Source: Muribaculaceae bacterium
GTDB taxonomy: Bacteria; Bacteroidota; Bacteroidia; Bacteroidales; Muribaculaceae
Assembly: GCA_029062985.1 (NCBI GenBank)
Contig: JAIDPA010000263.1
Location: 1-32,497, forward strand
DNA: 32,497 nucleotides
Reading direction: 5' to 3'
Under the pieces are notes generated by a model, which did no database searches, had not been told where the DNA came from, and saw only the letters and a list, made by a program, of their open reading frames with translations. A program made the translations under genes and the position numbers. This document shows, one piece after another, positions 15,181-24,843 of this stretch (positions are counted from its first letter, which is position 1; every line of letters begins with the position of its first letter).

Positions 15181-17451
15181 ATGAAACAGAACCTGACAAC
15201 ACTTACGGCAATTGCCGCATTTACACTTTTACCAGCCGTTGCGATGGCAAAAGAAAATACCGACAGTCTGTCTGCCGGAGGTAAGGGAGAAGAAAGAAAC
15301 GTGATGCTTAATGCCTCCGATGCTACCAAACCTCGCGAGATACAGATAGGTCTTCCAAGCGAAGACGTCAACGTCTACGAAAACGGTCTACCTACTGTTT
15401 ATTCCTCCACCGTACACCAGCTTGCCAGACATTGGCGCAGTGATGCAAGTCTGGGCACGGTCGGACTCATGAACCCTATGGAATCTGCCATCAAGACCGG
15501 AAATATTGCCTATTCCGTTGATAGCTATTCCAACTTCGGACAAAAAGAGTTTAAAACTATTTTTAATTATCGCACTAACACCTTCGGCTGGCAAAATTTC
15601 GATTTCAATGTCTCAGGTGGTATAGGAGAAAAATGGCTGTACACTGCGAGTATTTATCAGAACTTCGACCCGGGATATTTCAAGGTGAAGTTTACTGACT
15701 TTTCTGATCGTACTCAAATCTATCATGCCGGACTGACCAGATTATTCAACAGAGGAAAACTGAGCATAATATATAAATTTTCAAAAAGCAACGCTTTAGG
15801 ATCAATGATAAACAATGCTCCTTTCATCTATGTAGGAGATGGAAGTGTGATGGAAATTCCGGGATTCCCTCTCGGCACTACTTCTTATGCTCCTATCGGA
15901 GGAGAGTTTGAATATATGGATGTGCTCGACGGCAAAATGAAAAAAGGACGCTGGGGTGACTTCACTGACAACTATGCTCATGACTTAACTGCTCATTTTG
16001 ATTATAGGTTCAGCAATGATTATAAACTTGATATAAATGCTAAGTTTATGATAGCTCCACATGCAGATTATTGTGATTTCGGTGGAAGTTCAATTTTCGA
16101 GACCACAGCTGCCGATCAGCTTTATAAACCGGGAGAAGACACTCCCTATATAGGTCTTGCAGAAGGAAGACGCACATGGCTTCATGCAGGGAAAGTGACG
16201 AATGCTCTTCTTACGGCTGAACTAAATAAATCGTTCGCAAATCACGATCTTCGTTTTGGTTTAAACGAATGGTATTACCACCTTGATTACAGTTCATCGT
16301 CATTTCAATGGACAGGAACCGTTTCACCTTATCCCGATATCCTTGTAAAACATAATTCCGACGGCACATTCAGTCAATTTCACGGTTTCAATGAGCTTTC
16401 TTCGGAGTATACTAAAGGATATGAGAACAAGAGTGCGATATATATCACAGACAACTGGCAAATCACTCCGAAATTCAATCTTTATTTCGGGGGACGACTG
16501 GAGTATTACCGAATGAGTGCCGATCAAATACCTTATGCAAGGTATGATGGCTTCCATATCGGCGATACCCATACCTACACCGACAACGAGGGGAATATGA
16601 CTACCGTAAAAATTGAGCCTCACAAAGTATTGAAGAATAAGCTTAATTATGCAGCCACCATTCAGGGGATATATAACTTCAATCGCCATTTTGGTTTGAC
16701 AGCAGATGCTACTGTAGCCACACGCTATCCTCGCATCAATGAATATGCAGGCACCGGGCCTACAGAGGAACAATACAAGCGTGTCACCATCCCACTTATC
16801 CGAGGGGGAATAACATACCGCAACAACTGGGTAGATCTCACCTCAATGGTGACCTATATTGCCAAATCGAACAATATTGACCAGCAAAATGTCACCAAGC
16901 CGGGCACAACTCAATCAAAAACCACTCTGCTCATCTACAGCATCAAGACACTTGGATGAACCACGTCGGCAGAGATACATCCTTTCAAAGGCTTTAACCT
17001 CCATGCCCTTCTAACTCTTCAGAAGCCTATTTACGATAACTATTTCATCAAGTCGCCTTTTGATGGCGTAGCTGACTTGAATGCGAACGGCAATATCGTG
17101 AAGGAGATTCCCCAGATCCTTATCGAACTGGATCCCAGTTATCAGCTTAACGACAAACTTCGTTTCTGGCTTTCATTCCGTTATTTCGGGAAGACATACG
17201 CAAACCTGACAAACGCCCTTTTCTTTAATGGCAGATGGGAGACTTTCGGAGGTATCAACTGGAGCGTAAACAAGCATCTTGATCTCGGGTGTACAGTGAT
17301 CAACTTCTTGAATCAGAAAGGAGCCAGCGGCACAATAAACGGCGCCGAACTACTGAGCAAAGAGGAAAGCGGCAAATACAAGAACTACTACATGAGCGGA
17401 AGTTATCTGAGGCCTTTCACAGTCGAATTCAGTGCCACACTAAAATTCTAA
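15181..17451 (+). pseudogene. TonB-dependent receptor interrupted by one in-frame TGA
   Basis: A signal peptide (MKQNLTTLTAIAAFTLLPAVAMA) is followed by a short plug-like region (EDVNVYENGLPTVYSS, NPMESAIKTGNIAYS) and a long beta-barrel with alternating aromatic strands, ending FTVEFSATLKF with a C-terminal Phe as in outer-membrane barrels. The reading frame is open over 757 codons except for TGA at 16957-16959. The frame on both sides is the same (LIYSIKTLG, stop, TTSAEIHPFKGF), and in relatives I recall the position is LGWTTSAEI, so TGG became TGA. The truncated 592-residue product would lack about 164 residues of barrel and probably cannot insert. There is no SusD partner and no N-terminal carboxypeptidase-like domain. 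The alpha-galactosidase follows after 95 bp. Confidence 0.8.
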
Positions 17452-17546
17452 TCTTCCTTCACAAGCAGTTTCTGCAAATAAAAGCTTAAGGTAAAAAAGA
17501 TTGTTATAATAAATTCAAAAATAAAAAACACCCTAAAAACAATAAC

Positions 17547-19742
17547 ATGAAACTAATACTCTCAGCAGCCCTCTCAGCCCTTATGGTATTTTCGGCAGGG
17601 GCACAGACCAGAGAAAGAAAAATTATCCGTATAGCGACTGACAATACAGACCTCGTGCTTGAAGTTGGTCCTAACAATCGTCTTTATCAGACCTATCTCG
17701 GTCCGAAACTTCGTCATAATGAAGATTTGATAAACCTCACCTGGAATCAACATGCAGGGTCTGATGGTTCAGTGTCTACAAGAGGATGGGAAGCCTACTC
17801 AACTTCCGGAAATGAAGATTTCTTCGAACCGGCACTCGGAATAACACATTCCGACGGCAACATGACCACATATCTTTATTATGAGAACTCTACTCAAGAG
17901 GAAGTGCCCGGAGGAACGCATACAAAAATAAAACTCCGGGATGACAAATATCCGGTAAACGTAACCCTCAACTATGTTGCCTATCCAAAAGAGAATGTCA
18001 TAAAGACATGGACAGAGATATCTCATAGTGAAAAGAAACCAATATCCCTTTCCCAATATGCCTCTGCCATGCTCTATTTCAATGAGCCGGAATATTGGCT
18101 CACCGAATTCAGCAGCGACTGGGCTAAAGAAGCTCAGATGAGCACTCAGCAGCTTCAGTTCGGCAAAAAGGTGATTGATACAAAATTGGGAAGCCGGGCG
18201 GCTATGCATACACACCCTTTCTTTGAAATAGGGCTTAACGGACCGGCAAAAGAGAATAGCAGCGAAGTGCTTATGGGCACTCTCGGCTGGACGGGCAACT
18301 TCCGATTTACATTTGAGGTCGACAATGTAGGAAATCTACGTGTCATCCCCGGTATAAATCCCTATGCCTCCACCTATGAATTAAAAGCCAACGAAGTATT
18401 CACCACTCCCGAATTTATATTCACCCTCAGCTATGACGGCACAAGTCAGGGAAGTCGCAATCTTCACGATTGGGCACGTAAATATCAACTTAAAGATGGA
18501 GAAGGTCAGCGTCTGACTCTGCTCAACAACTGGGAAAACACAGCCTTTGATTTTGATCAAGACATTCTTGCAAAGCTTATGAAAGAGGCTAAGCATCTTG
18601 GTGTAGACATGTTCCTTCTTGATGACGGGTGGTTCGGCAATAAATATCCTCGTAAAGATGACCATGCAGGTCTTGGCGACTGGGAAGTTACCCACGATAA
18701 ACTCCCCGGAGGTATTCCGGCACTTGTGGACGCAGCAAAAGAGGCTGATGTAAAATTCGGTATATGGATTGAGCCTGAGATGGTAAATCCTAAGAGCGAA
18801 CTTTATGAGAAACATCCCGACTGGGTGATAGAACAGCCTAATCGCGACACCTATTATTACCGTAATCAACTTGTCTTGGATATGAGCAATCCTAAAGTGC
18901 AAGACCATGTGTTCAAGGTTGTTGACAATATTCTCACTGAGAATCCTGATGTTGCATATTTCAAATGGGATTGTAACAGCCCCATCACTAATATCTATTC
19001 TCCTTACGCCAAGGATAAACAAAGTCAACTTTACGTAGACCATATACGGGGTATCTATAATGTTCTCAAACGAATCAAAGATAAATATCCTAATGTCCCG
19101 ATGATGCTTTGTTCGGGCGGTGGTGCCCGCTGTGATTATGAAGCGCTGAAATATTTCACTGAATTCTGGTGCTCCGATAATACAGATCCTATTGAACGCA
19201 TCTATATCCAATGGGGCTTCTCTCAGTTCTTCCCTGCTAAAGCAATGGCAGCCCACGTGACCAGCTGGAATAAAAATACGTCAGTAAAATTCCGTACGGA
19301 TGTAGCAGCAATGTGTAAACTTGGATTTGACATAGGACTTCAGGATTTGACAGCGGAGGAACTTGAATATTGCCAACAGGCTGTTGAAAATTGGAAACGC
19401 CTCCAACCGGCAGTGATGGATGGCGACCAATATCGTCTCGTTTCCCCTTACGAAACAAATCATGCAGCTGTGGAATATGTCGACAAATCAAAGAAAATGG
19501 CTGTCCTTTTCGCTTATGACCTTTCTCCAAGATTTCAGGAGAAGCTTTCACCTGTGAAACTACGTGGACTCGATCCCGATAGGAAATACTTGGTGAAAGA
19601 GATAAATCTTATGCCCGGGACAGAGTCAACATTCACTCAGAATAATAAGGTCTTCACAGGAGACTATCTGATGAAAGTGGGTCTTAATGTATTCTCTTGG
19701 CATCATAATACATCTACTGTACTGGAACTTACGGCACAATAA
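17547..19742 (+). CDS. Secreted alpha-galactosidase, GH36
   Basis: A 731-residue glycoside hydrolase that should remove terminal alpha-1,6-galactose from raffinose-type sugars or galactomannan. The signal peptide (MKLILSAALSALMVFSAGAQ) directs it to the periplasm or surface. An N-terminal beta-sandwich runs to about 330, then the TIM barrel, with FLLDDGWFG, GIWIEPEMVNP, the nucleophile in FKWDCN (Asp475), CSGGGARCD, and the acid/base in FWCSDNTDPIER (Asp544). A C-terminal beta domain completes it. All key residues are present and the length is normal. It probably shares the transcript and regulation of the TonB-dependent receptor upstream; no separate promoter was seen in the 95-bp gap. Confidence 0.95.
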   Translation: MKLILSAALSALMVFSAGAQTRERKIIRIATDNTDLVLEVGPNNRLYQTYLGPKLRHNEDLINLTWNQHAGSDGSVSTRGWEAYSTSGNEDFFEPALGITHSDGNMTTYLYYENSTQEEVPGGTHTKIKLRDDKYPVNVTLNYVAYPKENVIKTWTEISHSEKKPISLSQYASAMLYFNEPEYWLTEFSSDWAKEAQMSTQQLQFGKKVIDTKLGSRAAMHTHPFFEIGLNGPAKENSSEVLMGTLGWTGNFRFTFEVDNVGNLRVIPGINPYASTYELKANEVFTTPEFIFTLSYDGTSQGSRNLHDWARKYQLKDGEGQRLTLLNNWENTAFDFDQDILAKLMKEAKHLGVDMFLLDDGWFGNKYPRKDDHAGLGDWEVTHDKLPGGIPALVDAAKEADVKFGIWIEPEMVNPKSELYEKHPDWVIEQPNRDTYYYRNQLVLDMSNPKVQDHVFKVVDNILTENPDVAYFKWDCNSPITNIYSPYAKDKQSQLYVDHIRGIYNVLKRIKDKYPNVPMMLCSGGGARCDYEALKYFTEFWCSDNTDPIERIYIQWGFSQFFPAKAMAAHVTSWNKNTSVKFRTDVAAMCKLGFDIGLQDLTAEELEYCQQAVENWKRLQPAVMDGDQYRLVSPYETNHAAVEYVDKSKKMAVLFAYDLSPRFQEKLSPVKLRGLDPDRKYLVKEINLMPGTESTFTQNNKVFTGDYLMKVGLNVFSWHHNTSTVLELTAQ

Positions 19743-19816
19743 AATCATATATATCCAAAAATGAATTTGTAATAAAAATAAAAGACACTTCAATCACTCA
19801 TTTTTTGTTGATAAAG

Positions 19817-19888
19817 TGGCTCTGCAACGTGACCCATGAATTCTTTGGATACCATCCCGAGAGAATCTATTGCCGTGTAATCGTATAA
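19817..19888 (+). pseudogene. 3' remnant of a DUF6717 gene
   Basis: The last 24 codons including the stop encode WLCNVTHEFFGYHPERIYCR followed by VIV, nearly the same as the end of the gene at 13018-13353 (from 13282), and the DNA is also nearly identical. The 14 bp before it (TTTTTGTTGATAAA, 19802-19815) match 12813-12826 upstream of the intact gene. So this may be a copy that lost its middle between two TGG triplets. No start codon remains. Confidence 0.8.
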
Positions 19889-19892
19889 TCGG

Positions 19893-19944
19893 AAACTTAA
19901 CAAATTCAACTTTCTCAAGCTTAAGTTGGATTTGTTAAGTTTTT
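19893..19944 (+). terminator. Long intrinsic terminator
   Basis: AAACTTAACAAAT (19893-19905) pairs with ATTTGTTAAGTTT (19930-19942), then CAACTT with AAGTTG inside, and a T-run follows to 19944. The inner part holds TTTCTCAAGCTT, shared with other sites in the window. It probably served the lost DUF6717 copy and may end alpha-galactosidase transcripts. The rest of the gap to 20095 shows nothing I can identify. Confidence 0.85.
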
Positions 19945-20095
19945 ATTATACTTTTGAGTAATATAGGGAGAGTGTCCACAAGGGAGAAAACAGAAACAAT
20001 TCGATAAGTAGAAATGTTTTAAATTATATACCTGTACGCCAAGTGATATTCTTTCATGTTCCGAGACTGGTATTTAATCAAAAAAATAACTTAAT

Positions 20096-21082
20096 ATGAA
20101 AAAATTTTTATTACTCGGCGGAATTTTATCAATAGTCTTAGCGACAGGATGTTCCACAAAAGGTGAAAGAATAACGCAGACAGAGACAAAAACTCAACAA
20201 CCCTCGATGGGCGGTCCCAAATTGGGCGGTCCCGGAATGGGAGGTGGACAAAGGCCTACTCCATCCCCGGAGTTACAGGCTCTTATTGATGAGACTGTTC
20301 CTTCATTTAAACAATATGTATTTGTAAATGAAAAAGGAGACTCCCTTCAGTATAATCTGTTTACGCCGAAAAATCTGGAGGCGGGAAAGAAATATCCCCT
20401 TGTTTTATTCATGGCTGACGCGAGTACACCTGGTCCGGATCCTCTTACTCCGTTGACACAGGGATATGGTGGTCTCGTTTGGGCAGCTCCGGAATTTCAA
20501 GCCAAACATCCTGCCTTTGTCCTTGTACCTCAGTATTCTTATGTAACGGTGGATAATGAGTGGCAGACAATGCCGGAAGTTGATGAAACTATTGAGTTGT
20601 TAAACAGTCTGACCGGTAATTACCCTGTTGATACCGACAGGCTCTACACAACCGGTCAGTCCATGGGAGGAATGATGTCACTCTACTTCAATATCAAGTA
20701 TCCCGATTTATTTGCTGCCTCAATGTTTGTAAGTTGTCAATGGGATGTAGCAAAGATGAGTGGTTTCAAAGACAAGAAATTTGTCTATATCACTGCCGGA
20801 GGGGATAAGGAGGCAACCGGAGGTGCCACTCAGCTTAAAGCACTCTTGAAAAAGGAGAACGCTCCATTTGCAGAAGCCACCTGGAGCGCGCGGCTTCCGG
20901 AAGCTGAACAGGACTCACTCGCAACTGCATTACTCAACGAGGGCAAACCACGAAATTTCATAACATTTGAAGGCAACACAGTGCTGCCGAAAGATGGTAA
21001 AGGGATGGTCCACATGGCATCATTCAACTTTGCTTATCGCCTCTCTCCCGTTTGCGAATGGATATTTCAGCAATCAAAATAA
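20096..21082 (+). CDS. Lipoprotein alpha/beta hydrolase (esterase-like)
   Basis: A 328-residue protein with a lipoprotein signal peptide (LSIVLATGC, Cys19) and a Gly/Pro/Met-rich linker at 36-52 (PSMGGPKLGGPGMGGGQ). An alpha/beta-hydrolase domain follows. The nucleophile elbow is GQSMGG with Ser189, preceded by VDTDRLYTTG, as in polyhydroxybutyrate-depolymerase or feruloyl-esterase-like enzymes. An acidic residue near AGGDKEAT and the His in GMVHMASFNFAY complete a plausible triad. It is predicted to be lipid-anchored in the envelope and to hydrolyse an ester or peptide; the substrate is unknown. ATG at 20096 follows an AT-rich leader; no consensus promoter was recognised. Confidence 0.85.
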   Translation: MKKFLLLGGILSIVLATGCSTKGERITQTETKTQQPSMGGPKLGGPGMGGGQRPTPSPELQALIDETVPSFKQYVFVNEKGDSLQYNLFTPKNLEAGKKYPLVLFMADASTPGPDPLTPLTQGYGGLVWAAPEFQAKHPAFVLVPQYSYVTVDNEWQTMPEVDETIELLNSLTGNYPVDTDRLYTTGQSMGGMMSLYFNIKYPDLFAASMFVSCQWDVAKMSGFKDKKFVYITAGGDKEATGGATQLKALLKKENAPFAEATWSARLPEAEQDSLATALLNEGKPRNFITFEGNTVLPKDGKGMVHMASFNFAYRLSPVCEWIFQQSK

Positions 21083-21091
21083 ATATATTAT

Positions 21092-21376
21092 ATGAATATG
21101 AAATCTGACTTGATTTCTTGCCGCCTTCTCATTGGCACAGTAGCTTTGGCTGCCATATAATTCGGCGTCATTATCACTCAACCGATTTATACAGGTGGGG
21201 CAGTAACGAGTGCAATTGAACTTGCCGAACTGAAATCGACAGCCACAAGATATGCCACGGATTTCCAACGTGACAATATCCGCTTCCAGCTTACCGGTTT
21301 TTACCTCGACATATACAAGTATAATAATCTGAGACGTGTTGTGGAGGGAAATATATCAGCAGCTCAAAAAGTACTT
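21092..21376 (+). pseudogene. Fragment of a TolC-like outer membrane efflux protein
   Basis: ATG at 21092 opens a signal-peptide-like stretch that stops at TAA 21158-21160. Open sequence then continues in the same frame with ITQPIYTGGAVTSAIELAEL, ...NIRFQLTGFYLDIYKYNN and EGNISAAQKVL, a recognisable piece of the TolC family (QPIYTGG motif and the Y.L.K first repeat). About a hundred residues between the signal peptide and QPIYTGG are missing, as is the C-terminal two thirds. The open sequence runs on only to 21415 in a frame unrelated to TolC. Confidence 0.7.
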
Positions 21377-22008
21377 TTACATTCGCTTTGCGTAAGTGGA
21401 GATATAAGACAATGACTGCCATCAGTTTTGCATTGGCCATAGTCTATCTTGGTTATTTCTATTTCTTCATTGATTACGGTGTGGAGAAAGAAATGCTTTT
21501 TATCCCTCTCTTTTTCAGAGGAGCGGCAGCGGTGATAATCTCAATCGTGTTTCTGACCTCGATAGTGCAGAGTGGATTACCTTTTCAGGTTTTTCCGCAG
21601 GCTCTGACCATCAATGGTTTTACCGGTGCGGTAATGGGTGCGACTCTCGGACCGGCGATAATCGGTGAGTTCTTGCGTCATACTATGGCTAAAAATGCCA
21701 CTTTGCTTGGAGCGAACATACTGAATACCAATCCCGACATATCCTTTGCCACACTCGGACAGGTATATGGAATGGTACAGACCCAGGCTTTGGTCGTTTC
21801 CATGAAAGAGATATACGGATGCTTGCTCATCGTCGCACTCGCCTCTCTTATTATAATTCTTTTGAGCTATAGTACCGTAAGACCTTTAGCAATCTTCCCG
21901 AAATGGAGCACAATACGCCGAGTGATCAAACACCTGGCAAGAACTAATGGCTCCCCTATTCTCGCCATGATATTTCATCATATCAGCCATGTCGCGGAAC
22001 CCAAGTGA
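21376..22008 (+). pseudogene. C-terminal fragment of an MFS drug transporter
   Basis: Begins FTFALRKWRYKTMTAISFAL in a different frame from the TolC fragment and carries about five hydrophobic segments (YLGYFYFFIDY, AAAVIISIVFLTSIV, TLGPAIIGEFL, CLLIVALASLIIILLS). It ends with the MFS-like tail FPKWSTIRRVIKHLAR, then runs into unrelated sequence to the stop at 22006-22008. The N-terminal half of the transporter and any HlyD adaptor are absent. With the TolC piece this looks like a collapsed tolC-hlyD-MFS efflux operon. There is no proper start codon. Confidence 0.7.
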
Positions 22009-22240
22009 AGAAGAATGCACCGCTTTTCAGAACCGCAAGCATGGCTGCAATCTGTTCTGCACCGTGGTGCATCACGATTCCCACAGCCTTAGGCTGACGG
22101 TCGTAAAACTTGGCAGCGATAGCGTCAATCATATTATCAAGCTGAGAGAATGTAAGCGTGCGGTCTTCTTCTATAATAGCAGGATTTTCAGGAAATTTAT
22201 CTGCTGTCTCCTTAAAAAAGGAATAAATTGTTCTTTTCAT
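21983..22240 (-). pseudogene. N-terminal fragment of an AMP-binding (acyl-CoA synthetase/NRPS-type) enzyme
   Basis: Begins MKRTIYSFFKETADKFPENP, then IEEDRTLTFSQLDNMIDAIA and MLAVLKSGA, the standard opening of adenylate-forming enzymes or NRPS adenylation domains. About 76 residues in, homology stops (FFFTWVPRHG, then stop). Everything carrying the AMP-binding core is gone. The 3' end overlaps the tail of the MFS relic on the opposite strand, so both genes were cut at the same junction near 21950-22010. A -7 box (22313-22320) still stands upstream. Confidence 0.7.
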
Positions 22241-22312
22241 AATCTTAATATTTGTCTTAACAATATAATGATTTCAATCTCAAGGTTGTTCACTCCATCT
22301 TTAGCCGGTCCG

Positions 22313-22320
22313 CAAAAGTA
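22313..22320 (-). promoter_or_regulatory. -7 box upstream of the AMP-binding fragment
   Basis: The minus strand reads TACTTTTG, a TAnnTTTG match, about 70 bp upstream of the ATG at 22240. No convincing -33 element. Confidence 0.4.
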
Positions 22321-22372
22321 ACGTGGATTTAATTATCAGCGATTTTGGTATGTATAACCGTAATATCGGTTC

Positions 22373-22401
22373 GTTTTTATAGCTACTTATTACTATCTTT
22401 G
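22373..22401 (+). promoter_or_regulatory. Promoter of the hydrolase/acetyltransferase operon
   Basis: TATCTTTG at 22394-22401 is a perfect -7 box. GTTT at 22373-22376 is a weak -33 with 17-bp spacing. The leader to the ATG at 22441 would be about 34 nt. Confidence 0.6.
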
Positions 22402-22440
22402 CAGGGATAAAAACAGGCTATACCTGTCAATTACCGGAAT

Positions 22441-23514
22441 ATGAATAAATTTATAATAAGTTCGCTGATGCTGGTTGCAGCCTCACTCACAACAAAATCC
22501 CAGATTATGAATAATCCGAATACCAATACGTCAGTTGCGCCGATGGAGCAACTGACTCTTACCCAAGAATGGGATAAAGTTTTTCCAAAAAGTGATAAAG
22601 TTGACCATAAAAAGGTAACGTTCGTCAACCGCTACGGCATAACTCTCGCTGCCGATATGTATATTCCGAAAGGAGCAACAGAAAAACTTCCGGCAATAGC
22701 CGTCAGCGGACCTTTCGGCGCAGTAAAAGAACAGTCAAGCGGGCTGTATGCTCAGGAGCTTGCTGAAAGAGGCTTCCTGACCATTGCTTTTGACCCCTCA
22801 TTTACAGGCGAAAGCGGAGGCGAACCCCGACGGGTTGCGTCGCCTGATATAAACACCGAGGATTTCTCTGCGGCAGTAGATTTTCTTTCCGTCCAACCAA
22901 ACGTGGATGCCGAGCAAATAGGGATTCTGGGAGTATGCGGTTGGGGAGGTATTGCTATACAGGCAGCCATAAATGATCCACGCATAAAGGCTACGGTAGC
23001 TTCTACAATGTACGACATGACACGTGTCAGTGCAAACGGATACTTTGACTCAGAGAATACTAAAGAGCAAAGAAACGGAAAACGTGCAGCTATGGCAAAA
23101 CAACGTACCGAAGATTACCGAAACGGCAGCTACACCCGTGCCGGAGGTGTGGTGGATCCCCTCCCTGCAGATGCCCCTCAGTTTGTAAAAGATTACCATG
23201 CTTATTACAAAACCCCACGTGGCTTCCATCCTCGTTCCGGTAATTCTACCGACGGCTGGAATGCGACTTCTGCATTGCCGTTTGTCAACTTCAAGTTTTT
23301 TGAATATGCCGATGAACTTGACAACGCCGTGCTGATAGTGCATGGTGATCAAGCCCATTCCTACTACTTCGGTAAAGATACGTTTGCAAAACTGAAAGGC
23401 TCCAACAAACAGATGCTTACCGTAAAAGGTGCAACCCACTGCGACCTTTATGATCAAGTCAATATTATTCCCTTTGATGAAATAGCAGCATTTTATACAG
23501 AATATCTGAAATGA
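22441..23514 (+). CDS. Alpha/beta hydrolase with Cys nucleophile (dienelactone-hydrolase/YcjY-like)
   Basis: A 357-residue hydrolase. A hydrophobic N-terminus ([20 protein letters not shown]) suggests export, although the cleavage site is unclear. The core resembles YcjY-type proteins: [26 protein letters not shown], and a nucleophile elbow GVCGWGG with Cys166 where most hydrolases have Ser. Cys is also the nucleophile in dienelactone hydrolase. Asp in [11 protein letters not shown] and His333 in GATHCDLYD complete the triad. It is the first gene of a two-gene operon, overlapping the acetyltransferase by ATGA. Substrate unknown. Confidence 0.88.
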   Translation: MNKFIISSLMLVAASLTTKSQIMNNPNTNTSVAPMEQLTLTQEWDKVFPKSDKVDHKKVTFVNRYGITLAADMYIPKGATEKLPAIAVSGPFGAVKEQSSGLYAQELAERGFLTIAFDPSFTGESGGEPRRVASPDINTEDFSAAVDFLSVQPNVDAEQIGILGVCGWGGIAIQAAINDPRIKATVASTMYDMTRVSANGYFDSENTKEQRNGKRAAMAKQRTEDYRNGSYTRAGGVVDPLPADAPQFVKDYHAYYKTPRGFHPRSGNSTDGWNATSALPFVNFKFFEYADELDNAVLIVHGDQAHSYYFGKDTFAKLKGSNKQMLTVKGATHCDLYDQVNIIPFDEIAAFYTEYLK

Positions 23515-24074
23515 CTACTGAGGAATTTATAAAGATAATGGACTCCGGAGAAGTGATTCCCGGCGGAAGTCCCATTCATAAAAAAATGCACGAATTGAGC
23601 CAGGAGGCGATACGCATAACTATGGAAATCAATAATGCCTATCACACTCATGAGGAGATAGTGGCATTAATGTCGGAACTGACTGCAACTGAAATTCATG
23701 AAAGCTTCGGGCTTTTCCCACCTTTCTATACTGACTGTGGCAAAAATATCCGGATAGGCAAACGAGTCTTTATCAATTCCGGCTGTAAATTTCAGGATCA
23801 AGGAGGAATAACTATCGGTGATGATGTTCTTGTAGGGCACAACTGTGTGATAGCGACCCTTAACCATGTTATGGACCCTGACAAACGTGCTGATATGATT
23901 CCGGCACCTGTAAAAATCGGAGATAAGGTCTGGATAGGTGCGAATGTAACAATCCTTCAAGGTGTGACAATAGGAGAAGGAGCTATCGTGGCAGCCGGTG
24001 CTGTAGTCAATAAGAATGTGCCTCCACGTACCATTGCAGGGGGTATTCCGGCAAAAGTCATAAAAACTATATGA
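23511..24074 (+). CDS. Sugar O-acetyltransferase (LacA/Maa-like)
   Basis: A 187-residue left-handed beta-helix acetyltransferase. The N-terminal helical part is family-typical (about residues 1-55). Hexapeptide repeats follow ([60 protein letters not shown]) and the closing [11 protein letters not shown]. The catalytic His is in TLNHVMDP. These enzymes transfer acetyl from acetyl-CoA to a hydroxyl of galactosides, maltose or other sugars in the cytoplasm. It is translationally coupled to the upstream hydrolase, which suggests they act on one metabolite. Confidence 0.92.
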   Translation: MTTEEFIKIMDSGEVIPGGSPIHKKMHELSQEAIRITMEINNAYHTHEEIVALMSELTATEIHESFGLFPPFYTDCGKNIRIGKRVFINSGCKFQDQGGITIGDDVLVGHNCVIATLNHVMDPDKRADMIPAPVKIGDKVWIGANVTILQGVTIGEGAIVAAGAVVNKNVPPRTIAGGIPAKVIKTI

Positions 24075-24112
24075 GGCTTCCGGCTTGAGATAGTCCGCAA
24101 TAGGAATAACTA

Positions 24113-24173
24113 AGTCAGCGGTTTTTCGGCAGGTGTTAGAGCACGCTCTTAACCTACTGAAAAACCGCTGACT
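24113..24173. terminator. 61-bp hairpin after the acetyltransferase
   Basis: AGTCAGCGGTTTTTC (24113-24127) pairs perfectly with GAAAAACCGCTGACT (24159-24173). The stem continues with minor mismatches (GGCAGGT with ACCTACT, then GTTAGAGC with GCTCTTAAC), leaving almost no loop. There is no T-run on either side, so termination is inferred from position; it could also be a REP-like element. The following 24174-24420 is very AT-rich and shows no gene. Confidence 0.6.
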
Positions 24174-24420
24174 ATAATATTACCAGACTCCACGCCTAAG
24201 AATTCAGACACAACCCAAACTATTGATTTATAATATTTTATACCCTATCCTACGTACATATCCTTTTATATTTCCTCACCAATAACAGTCAAAATAAACT
24301 TTTTTGAAAAATAAATTATTTATAATTGTCAGAAATTCAATATTTTTTGATAATTCTGCAGCATATTCTAACGTTATCTTTTAATAAACGATTTTTTAAT
24401 ATTATAAAATCTTCAGTCAT

Positions 24421-24822
24421 AACACTAAAAATATCTTCTTCCCAATAGGACGCTCAGGCTACGGGCATAGGAAGAATGCACGCGAAGAGAACAACAATAA
24501 TGGAAAAGGGATTCTGAGATATTCTGCTTTACGTTATAAACCGGCTATTCAATACGGTGGTGTCTACCAGAATTTTCAGAATGTATCCCCCCTCATTGAA
24601 TTTCTTTACCGACGTATGGGAGCAATCTACTGGGCACGCACCCATACCTTGCCCGGTCAATATTTTGGCTGGAACGGACAGCCTGAGACAGCATCGGCAG
24701 TGGCAGCAGGTATGGATTTAAACTACTTCTCCTTCGATATCAATTCAATTGCTTTTGAGGTATTGGATAACGGCGGGGATGCATGTTTCGTACGCACCGT
24801 AAAGAGCAGTGCAGGGGAATAA
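24421..24822 (+). pseudogene. C-terminal relic of a fimbrillin-like protein
   Basis: An open frame without a start. It encodes NTKNIFFPIGRSGYGHRKNA, then ILRYSALRY, LIEFLYRRMGAIYWART and a final ACFVRTVKSSAGE. The FFP..GRSG, aromatic and CFVR elements are the usual ending of Bacteroidales fimbrillin/major-paralogous-domain surface proteins. The upstream body and signal peptide are absent and the preceding sequence is AT-rich with stops. It was probably truncated by deletion. Confidence 0.55.
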
Positions 24823-24843
24823 AGGTAACCATCATGAGGCAGT

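Noticed and set aside
16957-16959. TGA recoded as selenocysteine or Trp
   Set aside because: TGA is used as a normal stop for several genes here, a TonB receptor has no reason for selenocysteine, and no SECIS-like hairpin was evident.
16920-17100. Frameshift splitting the TonB-dependent receptor
   Set aside because: The sequence before and after the stop is in the same frame and reads through sensibly; only one TGA codon interrupts it.
18381-19256. Long open frame on the minus strand opposite the alpha-galactosidase
   Set aside because: It lies wholly within a well-supported GH36 gene and encodes no recognisable motif; it is an antisense artefact.
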